From Entomortierella parvispora (lineage: Eukaryota > Mortierellomycota > Mortierellomycetes > Mortierellales > Mortierellaceae): a DNA stretch of 64,000 bases. The notes under the pieces are model-generated. The model worked only from the letters and a program-made list of their open reading frames with translations. It was not told the origin of the DNA and ran no database searches. This document shows, piece after piece, positions 18,474-29,513 of this stretch; within the stretch, counting starts at the first letter, position 1; each line of letters opens with the position of its first letter. The position numbers were made by a program, and so were the translations under genes. The stretch spans positions 1,110,501 through 1,174,500 of the forward strand of contig OY752144.1 in NCBI GenBank assembly GCA_963573315.1. The letters run 5' to 3'.

Positions 18474-19867
18474 CGTTTGTGCTTCTTTTTGGACGAATCA
18501 CGCGATTTCTCGCTTCTTTTGAGGAGCCTTATGTCACAGACGCAGCCCATGCGATGATTACATGGCGACAATCATAGCTCCGCACAATTCCCATGCGAAT
18601 TCCTTTTTTCTTTATACACGCACATCCTGAGGGGGGCTACTTTACGGAAATCATCGGTTTTCTTAGCAGGATTTCAATATGGGGAGTGGTTACCAACCCG
18701 GTTGCCGAGATTTAGGGATTTTTTAGGGGTTTGTTAGGGTTTTTTAGGGTTTTGATTTTTTTGAGCCCAAATCCCATGTAAAGCTGTTTCTTAATCGCAT
18801 GAGCTGTGTAGGTGACATAAGGACACCCGCTTCTTTTTTATATTTTCTCTTGTTTTCGGATGTCTAAGTACCATTGACTGTTGAGACGTTTCTCGAACCC
18901 TGGAATTTCGGGCTCTTTCGCGATTTCATGGCCCTCACATTGTAGCCCCCCCTCCGCAGACCCCAGAAAGCTTTTCAGATTAAAGATTAACCATAGGGAT
19001 GGCGAGAAATGGCGAAATCTAGTTCGGAGAATATCAACAAAATGAAATTTCTTGAATAAAAGTTGTAAAAACAAGAGTCTCGGATAGCCAGAATCAAGAA
19101 TCGGTTGTGGTGCCTGCAAATCAGGGATCCAGGGAACTGGGTTTATCTTACATTACGTATTATAACTTTTGGTAATGTAGCGTGAGGTTCTTACTTTGCT
19201 TCTTGGACTCGTCAACCATCTGAATAGAAAAAAGAGGCAGACCACGTCGAACTAAAATTAAAAGCCGGGCGGAACCCAAAAAAAAAAAAAAAAAGGACAG
19301 CAAGGGAAAAAAAAAAGCCAATACGCCAAATGGGGCGAGGACGCTCCTCCCTTGGACTCGACACGTTCGGTAGTCACTGCATACTAAGGACTATTACACT
19401 CCACCTTGATTGACGCGTAGAGACCACTATTCCAAGTTCTATACTCGGTTGTAGTCGCGGTTGTCCACCAGTTAATTTGCCGCCTGGATAGAAACGCCCC
19501 TGCTCGACTATGGGAGAACGTTGCGAAGTCACCATTGCTTGGGAGAAGGAACTCGGTATCCGCCCCAAGAAGGAACGACAAGTACAGCCCGGTTTGCCAT
19601 GGAACAATGCCTTTGGGGTGATACTGCCACCCGACACCAGCCCATGTGGCGCGCTCTTCGCCGACCACCTCCAAGGCCTCTGCCCTGGTGTTCAGGGTGA
19701 CCCAGTTCGGGCGGACCAACAGCTATTGGCTTTTTACACGCAGCCAAGTTCACTTAACGATACTAGAAAAGATGGGGAAGATTCACTTTTTGTAACATTC
19801 TACTCTTCATTATTACGCGGCGACGAGTGCCGTGTCATTTGCTGCAAGGGATCTCTAGACCACGCGA
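18474..19867. other. Non-coding flank: telomere-like motifs, A-runs, decayed repeat tail
   Basis: No convincing gene. 18711-18757 carries four TTAGGG motifs separated by T-rich spacers. A-runs lie near 19275-19315. Around 19180-19220 the sequence resembles the ends of the tails beside the older LINE fragments (shared core near TTTGCTTCTTGGAC). A 111-codon minus-strand frame at 19384-19719 looks somewhat protein-like but I do not recognise it. The stretch probably combines the old 5' flank of the tRNA gene with the tail of the relic at 19868-21139. Confidence 0.45.
18711..18757 (+). repeat. Degenerate telomere-like TTAGGG repeats
   Basis: Four TTAGGG words in 47 bp, separated by T-rich spacers of unequal length. 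They are not in register, so this is an interstitial or chance T/G-rich tract rather than a telomere. Confidence 0.4.
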
Positions 19868-21139
19868 TTACCGTCCACCCGAGCTTCGGACTCCTTCCTC
19901 TTCTCCTAGTGGTCGTCGATGTTGGCTTTGGCCTTTGTTTTCACAGCCACCTTCTCCGAGTTTTTTGCCTCCTCCATTGTCTGCTCCACTGGTACTTCCC
20001 TGCCGAGTCTTCTTCCGCTACGTAGGGTTGTCCGAGTCGGATTCCGGGCCAGGATGAGATCTTGTTCCGAGTGGACGTTTCTTCTGTCCTATCGTAGTCC
20101 AATCATCCTCATTGTCTCTTTGCGTATTGAATTTGCTTGAACCAGCTTTATTGGCTGTGGACTTGTTGACTAACTAACTGGGGGTGTTGATCGATGTCTG
20201 GGAATGCTTTCACCATCATCGGTGTCTTCAGCGGCTCTCCTTGATCCACCGTCCAAGTGATTGGATGATGACATTCCCTCTTGATGTGCTCGTCCGTCCC
20301 ACATCTGTAGCAGACCTTGCCTCCGTTAGGCCAGGTAAACAGAGTGTTTACTCCTGACAGCGCCGCCATCCGCGGCAACCACAGGTCCTTGAGCTTTCTA
20401 AAGGGGATCTCCAGGAGGAAATCCACAACCCCTGTCAATATGTGCACTGATCCCGTCACATAGTGCGGGTTGATGTAATTGATCTCCCCTGCTTCCTGGA
20501 AGATCCGCTTCAATTCTTTCTCAAGGTCGTCAGGGTCCAACTCAAACACCATTTCCGCTCGGATCTGAAGTCGAGACCCTGATGAGTACACCGCTCTTTC
20601 CACTCGAAGACGGTGGCCCTTGACTATCACAGGGGTGTCGAGAAACTCCTCCAGGTCCTTTGGGTATTCGAATCCGATTACTGAGATTCCGTATGTAGTG
20701 TTCTTCAGGATGCAGCGTGACTTCAGGAGTTTGTTCAACTCCAATTGAAGGTCCTCTGCTCTGACCTTCGTGTTTTCATAAATAACGACAGCCGCTCCCT
20801 CTTCAAACAGTGTGAAGTACTGGGGGAGTTGGGCCTGTACCCTAGGCTCGACTGGGCGACGAGGAGCCTCCTGGCTTTGTTTGGACTCTGCACGGGCTCC
20901 TGCAGCAGCGGTATAGGACCGAGTCGGCATCGGACTCTCCTTGGGCATGGGACGAAAATGACGGCCAGCGAGTTGTTGTTTCTTGTCCGTGCGATGTTCT
21001 TCCCGGTAGCCGATCGTTTTGTTAATGACCGACGAGATGCAATGAGCGAAAATGGGATTGAAGAGGATGAACAAAAAAACTGAAGTAGCGCGACTGCTAA
21101 TTCAATTAGACTATTTGAGGAACTGGGAAAGAAAGAGTT
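19868..21139 (-). pseudogene. Older LINE relative C: ORF1 fragment with CCHC, ORF2 missing
   Basis: The 5' end (AACTCTTTCTTTCCCAG) matches the full-length LINEs. ORF1 opens at ATG 20948 and stays open to 20148 with the knuckle CYRCGTDEHIKREC. It lacks the roughly 190-residue Ser/Thr-rich N-terminus of copies A and B. Beyond 20148 the homology continues in broken frames to about 19868, matching copy A near 9400, and stops abruptly. No ORF2 sequence follows. The fragments at 21773-23017 and 23586-24827 end at the same point, so the truncation is shared. Confidence 0.8.
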
Positions 21140-21772
21140 GCCAGGCGGTGTCTGGTTCTTGCTTTTCTTCTTAGAACGCGTCTAGAACCTGATCAGAAAG
21201 GAACTCCAAAAAAATTGAGGCAAGAAAAACACACAATGCTTGTAAAGTTACAATTGCGTGGGAGAAGGAACGCGGTTCCACCTTTATAACAAGGGCGTTG
21301 TCACTCAATTCCAAGATCTGGTCAAGACTAGGGCGCGGACATGTTGCAAAAAAAAAAAAAACGGACGCTACCCCGGAGGCGGCAGCAGGCAACATTTGCG
21401 GGCACATGGGCTGTTCTGGCGGTGGTGGCAAAACGCAAAGGTCAGACTGATATGGAATGCGTCTGTGGTCATAATTGGGACCTCGGCAACGAATTGGCGG
21501 ATGAAGTTGCTACGGAAACTGTCGAGCAGCATACACCCACCTTGACAAGCAGATGTCAGCACACAATACGACGTCTCTTTCATAGCATCTTGCCAAGAGT
21601 CCGACCTACGACCATTCCTCAAACAACAGACGACCATTCGCCATTATCAGACATGGATAGCAAAGATGCAGAGTGGCACTCAGCACTATCAATCATCACA
21701 AAAGGTCAGTCCACACCTTCTCCAGCAGCCACAATGATACTACTTATTGCTCGCAACATATCAAAAAGCTCC
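21140..21772. repeat. Tail module between LINE relics C and D, with RNase H-like relic on plus strand
   Basis: About 630 bp, duplicated at 23018-23585 with an offset near 1.81 kb. On the plus strand 21450-21520 reads CGHNWDLGNELADEVA, which matches the His...Gly-Asn-Glu-x-Ala-Asp box at the end of RNase H domains. The surrounding frame is broken. In the LINE orientation this module is the 3' tail of fragment D, and it ends next to the 5' end of fragment C. Confidence 0.5.
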
Positions 21773-23017
21773 CCCTGTTACCGTCCACCCATGCTTCGGA
21801 TTCCTTCCTCTGCTCCTGGTGGTCGTCGGTGTTGGCTTTGGGCTTTCCCTTTGCTTTTGCTCCCACCGCAGCTCTCTCCGGATATTCCATTGGCCGCTCC
21901 ACTGTCACTCCCCTACTGGAGCCTCTTCCGCTCCATAGGGTTGTTCGAGTCGAATGGGCCGGGACGGGATCTTGTTCCAAAGGCTCGCTTTCCCTATTCT
22001 ACAAGGACCATTCGTCCTCACAGTTCTTTTGTGTGATATTGTTTGAAGCAGCTTTATTATCTTAGAGTTTGTCAACTGTTGGGCTAGGCGTAACGACGAC
22101 CGACGGGGACGACGGCTGGAAACGCCCATGCCATCATAGGCGTCTCCAATTCTACTTCATCGGCAACCTCCCAGGTGGATGGGTGGTGGCAAGCGCCTAT
22201 AACATGATCGTCTGCTCCACACCTGTAGCAAACAGTACCCCCCTTGGGCCAGTTGAACAGCGTGTTCATACCACTGAGCGATGCCACTCTCGGCAGCATC
22301 AGTCCTTCCTTGGTCTTCCCTTTAGGGACGTCCAAGATGAAGTCCACCGTTCCAGTTCGAATATATTCCGACCCAGTGATGTAGTGAGGAGTGATGTACT
22401 TGACCTCCCCTGCCTCCTTGAAGATACTTTGCAGTTCTGACTCCATTACCTCCGGGTCCAGCTCGTAAATTTTTTTGGCTTGGACCTGAATTCTGGTTCC
22501 CGTTGAGTAGACTGCTCTCTCTACTCGAAGACGTTTGCCTCTAATGACCACTGGTTTTTCCAGAAACTCCAGGAGATCCGCTTCGTTCTTGAATGCGAGA
22601 AGAGTGATCCCGTATGTATCGTTGTCCAATGTGCATGGAGCGTCATTGAGAGTGTTCAAGTGTAGCTGCAGCTCCTCTGCGCGCACGTCTGTGTTCTCGT
22701 AAATGATTACCGCCGCTCCCCCACTGTACTTCGTAAAGTACTGAGGAATCTGGGCCTGGACCCTGGCATCGACTCGCACTCCTGCAGCAACGGTATAGGG
22801 CCGGGTCGGCATCGGATTCTCCTTGGGCATAGGAGAAATGACAGAGAGCGAGTTGTTGTTTCGCGTTCGTGAGATGGTTCTCCTCGGTAGCTGATCGCTT
22901 TGCTAATGACCGACGAGATGCAATGAGCAAAAAAGCGATGAGGATGAAAACAAAAATACTGAAATATCCGCGACTGCTATAATAATTCAATTATTTCAGG
23001 AACTGGGAAAGAAAGAG
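21773..23017 (-). pseudogene. Older LINE relative D: ORF1 fragment with CCHC
   Basis: It starts with the shared 5' end near 23017. An ORF of about 248 codons (22084-22830, starting MPKENPMPTR) carries the folded region and a knuckle CYRCGADDHVIGAC. It is more diverged from copies A and B than fragment C and closest to fragment E. Beyond the knuckle the frame is lost, and homology ends near 21773 at the point shared with C and E. A relic resembling the tRNA-Lys 5' half (CTGCCGATTGAGGTAG, about 23028-23043) lies just outside its 5' end. Confidence 0.78.
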
Positions 23018-23585
23018 GGAATTCTTCTGCCGATTGAGGTAGTGTCTGGTTCCTACTTTGCTTCTTGGACGCGTCTACAATCTGAACAGACAGGAACTGC
23101 AAAAAATGAGGCAAGAAAAACACGCAATGCTTGCAATGTCACAATTGTGTGGGAGAAGGAACGCGGTTCCGCCTTTATGACAAGGACACTTGCGAGCACA
23201 CGGGCTGTTCTGGCAGCGGTGGTGGCAAAACGCAAAGGTCGGACTGATATGAAATGCGTCTGTGGTCATAATTGGGAGCTCGGCAACGAACTGACAAATG
23301 AAGTAGCTACGGCAACTGTCGAACAAGATACACCACCTTGGCAAGCAGATGTCAGCACACAATAGGACATAGCATTCACAGCAACTTGCCATAGACTGCA
23401 ACTAGAAACTAGAGTCCGACCTGCGATCATTCCTCAAACAGAACATGACCACTCGCCATTATCAGACATGGATAGCAAAGATGCAGAGTGGCACTCAGCA
23501 CTATCAATCATCACAAAAGGTCAGTCCACACCTTTTCAGCAGCGGCAGTGACACTACTCGTCGCTCACAATATATCAAAAAGCAC
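23018..23585. repeat. Tail module between LINE relics D and E (duplicate of 21140-21772)
   Basis: Clearly homologous to the tail beside fragment D. The plus strand again carries an RNase H-like piece (CGHNWELGNELTNEVA, about 23260-23310) in a broken frame. The end next to fragment D holds the decayed tRNA-Lys-like stretch. Confidence 0.5.
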
Positions 23586-24827
23586 CCCCTGTTACCAGTC
23601 CACCCGAGCTTCGGATTCCTTCCTCCGCCCCCGGTGGTCATCGGTGTTGGCTTTGCGTCTTCCCTTTGCTTTTGCTCCCACCGCAGCTCTCTCCGGATAT
23701 TCCATTGGTCGCTCCACTGTCACTCCCTGCTGGAGCCTCTTCCGCTCCATAGGGTTGTCCGAGTCGAATGGGCCGGGACGGGATCTTGTTCCAAAGGCTC
23801 GCTTTCCCTATTCTACAAGGACCATTCGTCCTTAGAGTTCTTTTGTGTGATATTGTTTGAAGCAGCTTTATTATCTTAGAGTTTGTCAACTGTTGGGCTA
23901 GGAGTAACGATGACCGACCGGGTCGACGTCTGGAAATGCCCTTGCCATCATAGGCGTCTCCAATTCTTCATCATCCGCAACTTGCCAGGTGGATGGGTGG
24001 TGGCAGGCTCTTATGACATGATCGCCTGCTCCACACCTATAACAGACCATGCCGCCCTTGGGCCAAGTGAACATCGTGTTCACACCACTGAGCGATGCCA
24101 CTCTCGGCAGCATCAGTCCTTCCTTGGTCTTCCCTTTAGGGACGTCCAAGATGAAGTCTACCATTCCAGTCTGACTGATTTCCGACCCAGCGAAATAGTG
24201 AGGAGTAATGTACTTGATCTCCCCGGCCTCCTTGAAGATCCTTTGCAGTTCTGACTCCATTACCTCCGGGTCCATCTCGTAAACACTTTCGGCTCGGACC
24301 TGAATCCTGGTTCCCGTCGAGTAGACTGCTCTCTCTACTCGAAGACGTTTGCCTCTAATGACCACTGGGGTTTCCAGAAACTCCAGGAGATCCGCTTCGT
24401 TCTCGAATGCGAGAACAATGATCCCATATGTCCGGTTGTTCAATGTGCATGGAGCGTCAACCAGAGTGTGCAAGTGTAACTGCAGCTCCTCTCGGCGCAC
24501 TCCTGTATTCTCGTAAATGACTACCGCCGCTCCCCCACTGTACTTCGTAAAGTACTGAGGAATCTAGGCCCTGACCCTGGCATCGACCCGCACTCTTGCA
24601 GCAACGGCATAGGGCCGAGTCGGCATTGGACCCTTCTTGGGCATAAGAGGAATGACAGACAGCGAGTTGTTGTTTCACGTTCGTGCGATGGTTCTTCCCG
24701 GTAGCCGATCGCTTTGCTAATGACCGACGAGATGCAATGAGCAAAAAAGGGATTGATGAGGATGAACAAAAAAACTGAAGTAGCCGCGACTGCTAATTTA
24801 ATTATTTGAGGAACTGGGAAAGAAAGT
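23586..24827 (-). pseudogene. Older LINE relative E: ORF1 fragment, broken
   Basis: The 5' end near 24827 matches the other copies. The ORF1 frame has an in-frame TAG near 24566, and its longest open piece is 23898-24500, ending in the knuckle CYRCGAGDHVIRAC. It is the closest relative of fragment D, with which it forms a tandem duplication of about 1.81 kb, and it ends at the same internal junction as C and D. Confidence 0.78.
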
Positions 24828-25363
24828 GGGAGTTTTCGATGAAGTCGTGCACGCGTCTACTGTATCTTGGGGTGCTTCCAAAATTTCCATGGAATTTTTC
24901 CTACACGTGATATCAATGTATTCGCAGTACAGTGTGTTTTTTCCAGTGGATGTGACGGTACATGCGCGACGATCCCACATGTACCAACCCCACGGCGTGA
25001 GACCACCCCCCCTGTTTCACCACGTTCCGCGTGCCTCGGGCATGGACTTGACGCGCCATTTCTCCTTCACCACTTTCTCTTGTCCTCTCTCCCTCTCCTT
25101 CTCTCTCTCTCCTGCTTTCTCCCTCTATCTCTCTTGTCTTTCCCCCCCCCCCCCCCCCCCCTCCACACTCACTCGCGCATACTTTCTCTCCCCGTTCTCT
25201 CACTCTTTCCGTCGTACGCATCTCGAGTTCACAGACTTTTGCCCCTGGATTGTTCATTCAGCCCATTCATTCTGATTGCCCAATTGCTTGCTCATTCATT
25301 AATCCCCCTCCGCCCTTGCCGAAGCTTGCCAGACGGTTTGCCAGACGGTGTCAACTCAGTCCT
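24828..25363. other. Upstream region of the recombinase gene, CT-rich with a long C run
   Basis: It contains a pyrimidine tract (25080-25165) with a run of about 21 C at 25142-25162. That is a plausible promoter and 5' UTR for the recombinase gene beginning at 25364, and CT-rich promoters recur in this window. No gene is seen. Confidence 0.4.
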
Positions 25364-28300
25364 ATGTCCTCGCTCACTGCTTTTATCTCAGGAAATGCAA
25401 CCAAGAAAACCAGAAAAGACAACCCAAATCCTCAGTCGGCGGAGAAACAACCGCCGAAAAAGCGGGTGAGGAAGACGACCAAAGTTGATCGTAAAGGTAC
25501 ATGGGCACAGACGACCAAATCTCGCTTCCGATCCCTTCATTCATTCGCATCTCATTCGCCGCTCGATGCTTTAACATAGCAATTGAGAATAATCCAGCTC
25601 TTTTGGATATGTCCAGCGAACCATTCGATGGCGAAGTTGATTGTACCGATTCCGATGAAGACTCGGACTCTGATGATGAATCAATCTGCGTTTCGATCAA
25701 TGGTTCCACGACGAGACGACTTTCAATTCAGACACAAGCAGAAAACGCCAATATGGATGTTGACGAAGACATGACCAAGCGTTATGGTATGTCAACATGC
25801 AAGCAAACAAATTGAAAGCTGATACCATCATACGGTCATATATTGAATGGAACACCTTCCCTTCCTCTAGTTTCTTTTGAAGCTGTTTTGCGGTATCTAA
25901 TAGCCCCGCCAGATCTTTACCTGGAAGAAGAGGTCATAGCCAATAATGACGCCGATACATCTCGATCAACAGATGAACAGATCATGCGGGAGGCATTGGA
26001 CCTACAAACCTCACAGCTCAGCCAGAACAGCAAGCTCCAGTACAAATCACACATGAAAAAGTTTGTGGTAAGGATACGTCCTGGATCACAGAGAATGCAC
26101 CATTGTCAGAAACTGAATTTGACTTTCCTATTTTTTAGAAGTTCTGCAGAGACATGGCAATCGGCGACTTGCATGGCAAGATACACCGCTATGACGTTAC
26201 TGAAGTGAAAGTGTTGCGATTTCTGATGGAAGTCATGTTCAAGTCAACCACCAAGAAGTATTTTCATGAGGGCCAAAGCAGGGACGTTCATACACCTTTT
26301 ATGTTCAAATCAGCCAATACAAAGGGCCACGCACCAACCTTGGGCGAAGGTATTTTTCAGTCATACGATCCTTTGCGCATTTGTGGCTCACCCAACAGAA
26401 TTCAAACCCTTATTTCATCTTGTCTGATATTCATTTAGTCTTGAGGACTGTCGAGCCGGACAAGAAAGGGAGAAGAGCACTGGATGTACCTTGCGGCCAC
26501 CAAACTATGGAAAACGTGGTAAAAGCGCTCTGTTATGTCCAACAACGGCAGGGCAAACGCCAAGTTCGTCCTAACACAGAACCGGACATCAGAAGATCAA
26601 CTCTCATTCGCAATGCTGTGGAGAAGTACACCAATGACCTGGTGTGTGGTATCCTTACGAATCACAAGGACCTATCGGCCGAGTGCGAGATTCGAAGGGC
26701 TTATACAACTACTCAGCACATCCAATGTCTACTTTACACCTGGGCCCGACCCATTGCAATCTTGTCACCTTGGACCAGAGAACACCTGGCCCTGGCAATT
26801 CGACACAGCATGCTTCTCCGCAACGAAGACTTGGTACATTTGAACCTTGCGGACTGCTTTATGATGCAGATTGAGAACCGACAAGGAGGATCACAGTCGG
26901 TTTCTGCACTCGTTTGTGCAATGCATCGTGGGAAGACCAACAAGTCCGGCCACACTCAGTATGGATGCGCTCTAAGGCACCACGATGTTCGCCGCTGCAG
27001 TATTGGGGCTTTTGCGTTTTATATGTTTGATCGCTTTCATGTAAGTATCGATATTGCTTTACAATTTTGTTTCTCAGGTGCTGACTTGCTGACTGACAAT
27101 AATATTTGCATTAATTGAATCTGCTTAGAACAAGGAAGAGCCTCCTCCAGACGTCAATGATCCATATTTTCCATCGACTAAAGTCTTGCTAGGAAAAAAG
27201 GGGACACCGTCAAGTCGATTGATCCCACTATCATATGCAGCTTCTCGCGAAACAACGTTAAAGACGTTCGAGGCACAGCAGCTGGAGTGTGCCCAAATCA
27301 CACATGCTAGCCGGCACAGTGGCGCTGTAGAGGCGCAGAGGCTTGGCGTTCGACCTGAGGACATCAAACTTGGGGGTCGATGGGTGCGTGGCAGTGGTCG
27401 CATGGATCAACACTACCTGTCCAACGTACCGATTCAGTTCGCGTTTGGGATGGCTGGCTTTAAGGAGGGAAAACCATTTCACTTGCAAAGGAATGAAAAG
27501 GCGCCCCCAATTGAGCTTCAGGAAATGATATTCCCATTCATCGAGACTGCCTTTGGCGAGCCAGGATCGGAAGCCAATATGAAATGGAGACAGGATTGTC
27601 TAGATGAGATGAATGAGAAGGATGGGGATCAACCCACGCAGCTCGAAGATATCGCGCCTTTGGACCCACCAGAACCTGAGTCAGGCAAGCGTCCCGTGCA
27701 CGAAGCGCACTTTGCCATGAACAAAAAGCGGTTTTTCAAACTCCTTCTTCGCCTGCGACGGGTCCTTCTCCAGGATGCAGTTGTCTATTTACACACGTAC
27801 AGGAACGTGAAATCGCCGCTTTTGGAGCATGACATATTCAAATCAGAGCTCTTCCTTCGATTCCAAAATGAATTGGCACCAGTATTAGATCAAGGTGATT
27901 TGATCTTGCCTGTTGACCTCCCCCCGATCGTGGCCAATGCTGTTGCGAGTCAGAGTCAGCAACAATCAAGTCAATATCAGCATCTTTTGGAGCAAATTCA
28001 AGGAGTTGGTCTTCAAGTCCAGCAGCTTCAGGTTGGACAGCACGGACCGACCGATCTTCAAGTCCAGCAACAGCCTGGTCAGGAGGAGGCATTTCGCCGT
28101 TATGTGGCGACCGAACTGAATACGGTGAAGCAATCATTGCAGGAGCTGTTTTTATGGGTACAAGGCGGCCATCCCTTTCAGCAAGGCGGTCCCTCACTCG
28201 GCGCAGCGGGTGCTCCGCCTAGTGTCCTATATCCACCATACGCCATTGGCGAGCAATATCAGCATCATACGACAATCTACCAGTCGACAGCACGAGTGCC

Positions 28301-28871
28301 ATGGTTAGGACCCGTATCTCCATTACCACCCATACTGCCCGCGCAACCAGAAGCCCCGTTTAGACCGCTCATGGCAGCCAGTCAGCCAACGTCGATAGCG
28401 CCAACTCGACCGACTTTTCCTTGGAACACACCCGAGCCGCTTGCTCTGACAGCGGCACCTCGCACGTCAACAGTGCAACCCGTTATGGCCAATGCATCTA
28501 CTTCAGATACTTCAGAAGGCGCCACATCGGAAGAATCAGGATCAGCCTTTGGTTTCTTGCAAAGGCCTGCAAATACAAGGCAGATATTTGATGAGCGCCA
28601 GAGGTATAACGCGTTCCAGGATGAGTATAGAAAGAAGAACGGTAAATCCGCAAAGGTAGTAGAAAAGACTCGGAAGGCCCTCAACAACAGACTGCGAATC
28701 ATCGAGGAGATTGAGTTCCGAGCCAAGCAAGCTCGGGCTGAGAACCAAGAAATTGATCAGAACAGGGCACTGGAGGAAGCAATGAACGGTCTTGATAGCC
28801 TACACTTGAGCTGCAATGAGCTCCACAAATATTGTGTGAAGCAAGGAGCGACGCGCACATCCCGAATATGA
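25364..28871 (+). CDS. Crypton/Ndc10-type tyrosine recombinase, 1030 aa
   Basis: Six exons (25364-25496, 25580-25786, 25871-26067, 26139-26349, 26439-27040, 27129-28871) join in phase to 1030 aa. The N-terminus is basic then acidic. A SAM-like segment follows (about 150-180, SQNSKLQYKSHMKKF), then the catalytic domain. Arg377 lies in SMLLRNEDL, a Lys in HRGKTNKSG, His509 and Arg512 in THASRH, a Trp in GGRW, and Tyr546 in HYLSN. These are the R-K-HxxR-W-Y positions of tyrosine recombinases. The layout fits fungal Cryptons and the related Ndc10-like proteins. The C-terminal third has Gln/Pro-rich stretches and ends in a charged helical region, the position of the GCR1_C DNA-binding domain in Cryptons. 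Its 3' end faces that of the Fanzor gene 642 bp away. It is either an active Crypton recombinase or a domesticated relative. Confidence 0.85.
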
Positions 28872-29513
28872 AGGTTTATTTTAGTCTAGCTTTTACTGGA
28901 ATTAAAGAGAACTGACATCAACAAGAGAGATGAGATGAGATGAGATGAGATGAGAGGGGAGGGAGGGAACATGAAGGTGATATATATATGATGATGTAAT
29001 GTGTGCTGGTACTATGAAAGTGTGTGAGTATGAACAGATGAACATGTGTCTACAATCGCATGGGTGCCTGGCTGCATGCTGGCATGCTGGCATTCAGCAA
29101 AGGTCAATGTGGGACTTGGCCAATACATGCGGGTATTTTTGTTGCTTCCGTTTTCCGGACACTTTTTCCGACTCTGGCCCATCTCAGCCATTCGCAGCGT
29201 TTCAGCCCTCTACTGAATGGAAATATTCATATTGACCTCTATAATTTCAATACACTATACTGTCACTGTACTAGTAGTTCGGAAAATGTGAAACAAGTCA
29301 AAATGTTAGTCCCGTTTGTAAGATGAAATTGTGATAGCACTTTTTAGGCAATATTGGAGTATTAGTACTTACGTCTTTGAACGATAAAGGTGTAGATGGA
29401 GAAGTAGATGGAGAGAAGGTACACTTGTGAGAAAGTTGCACCAGAAAGAGCACGATAAGTTGGACTATTGGGAGAGTACTTACAACTTTTTTTGGGTGTT
29501 CCGTGGCACCCCG
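28872..29513. other. Convergent 3' region of recombinase and Fanzor genes
   Basis: Holds the 3' UTRs of both genes and a GAGAT microsatellite. On the minus strand the first 200 bases after the Fanzor stop carry two GTAAGT words (near 29474 and 29368). The guide RNA of TnpB/Fanzor systems usually comes from this side of the gene. No protein-coding frame is apparent. Confidence 0.45.
28926..28955 (+). repeat. GAGAT microsatellite
   Basis: About six tandem copies of the 5-bp unit GAGAT in the 3' UTR of the recombinase gene. Confidence 0.8.

Noticed and set aside
20148-21074. 308-codon frame as a host zinc-knuckle gene
   Set aside because: Clearly homologous to ORF1 of the adjacent LINEs and shares their 5' end; the first 40 residues are translated 5' UTR without an ATG.
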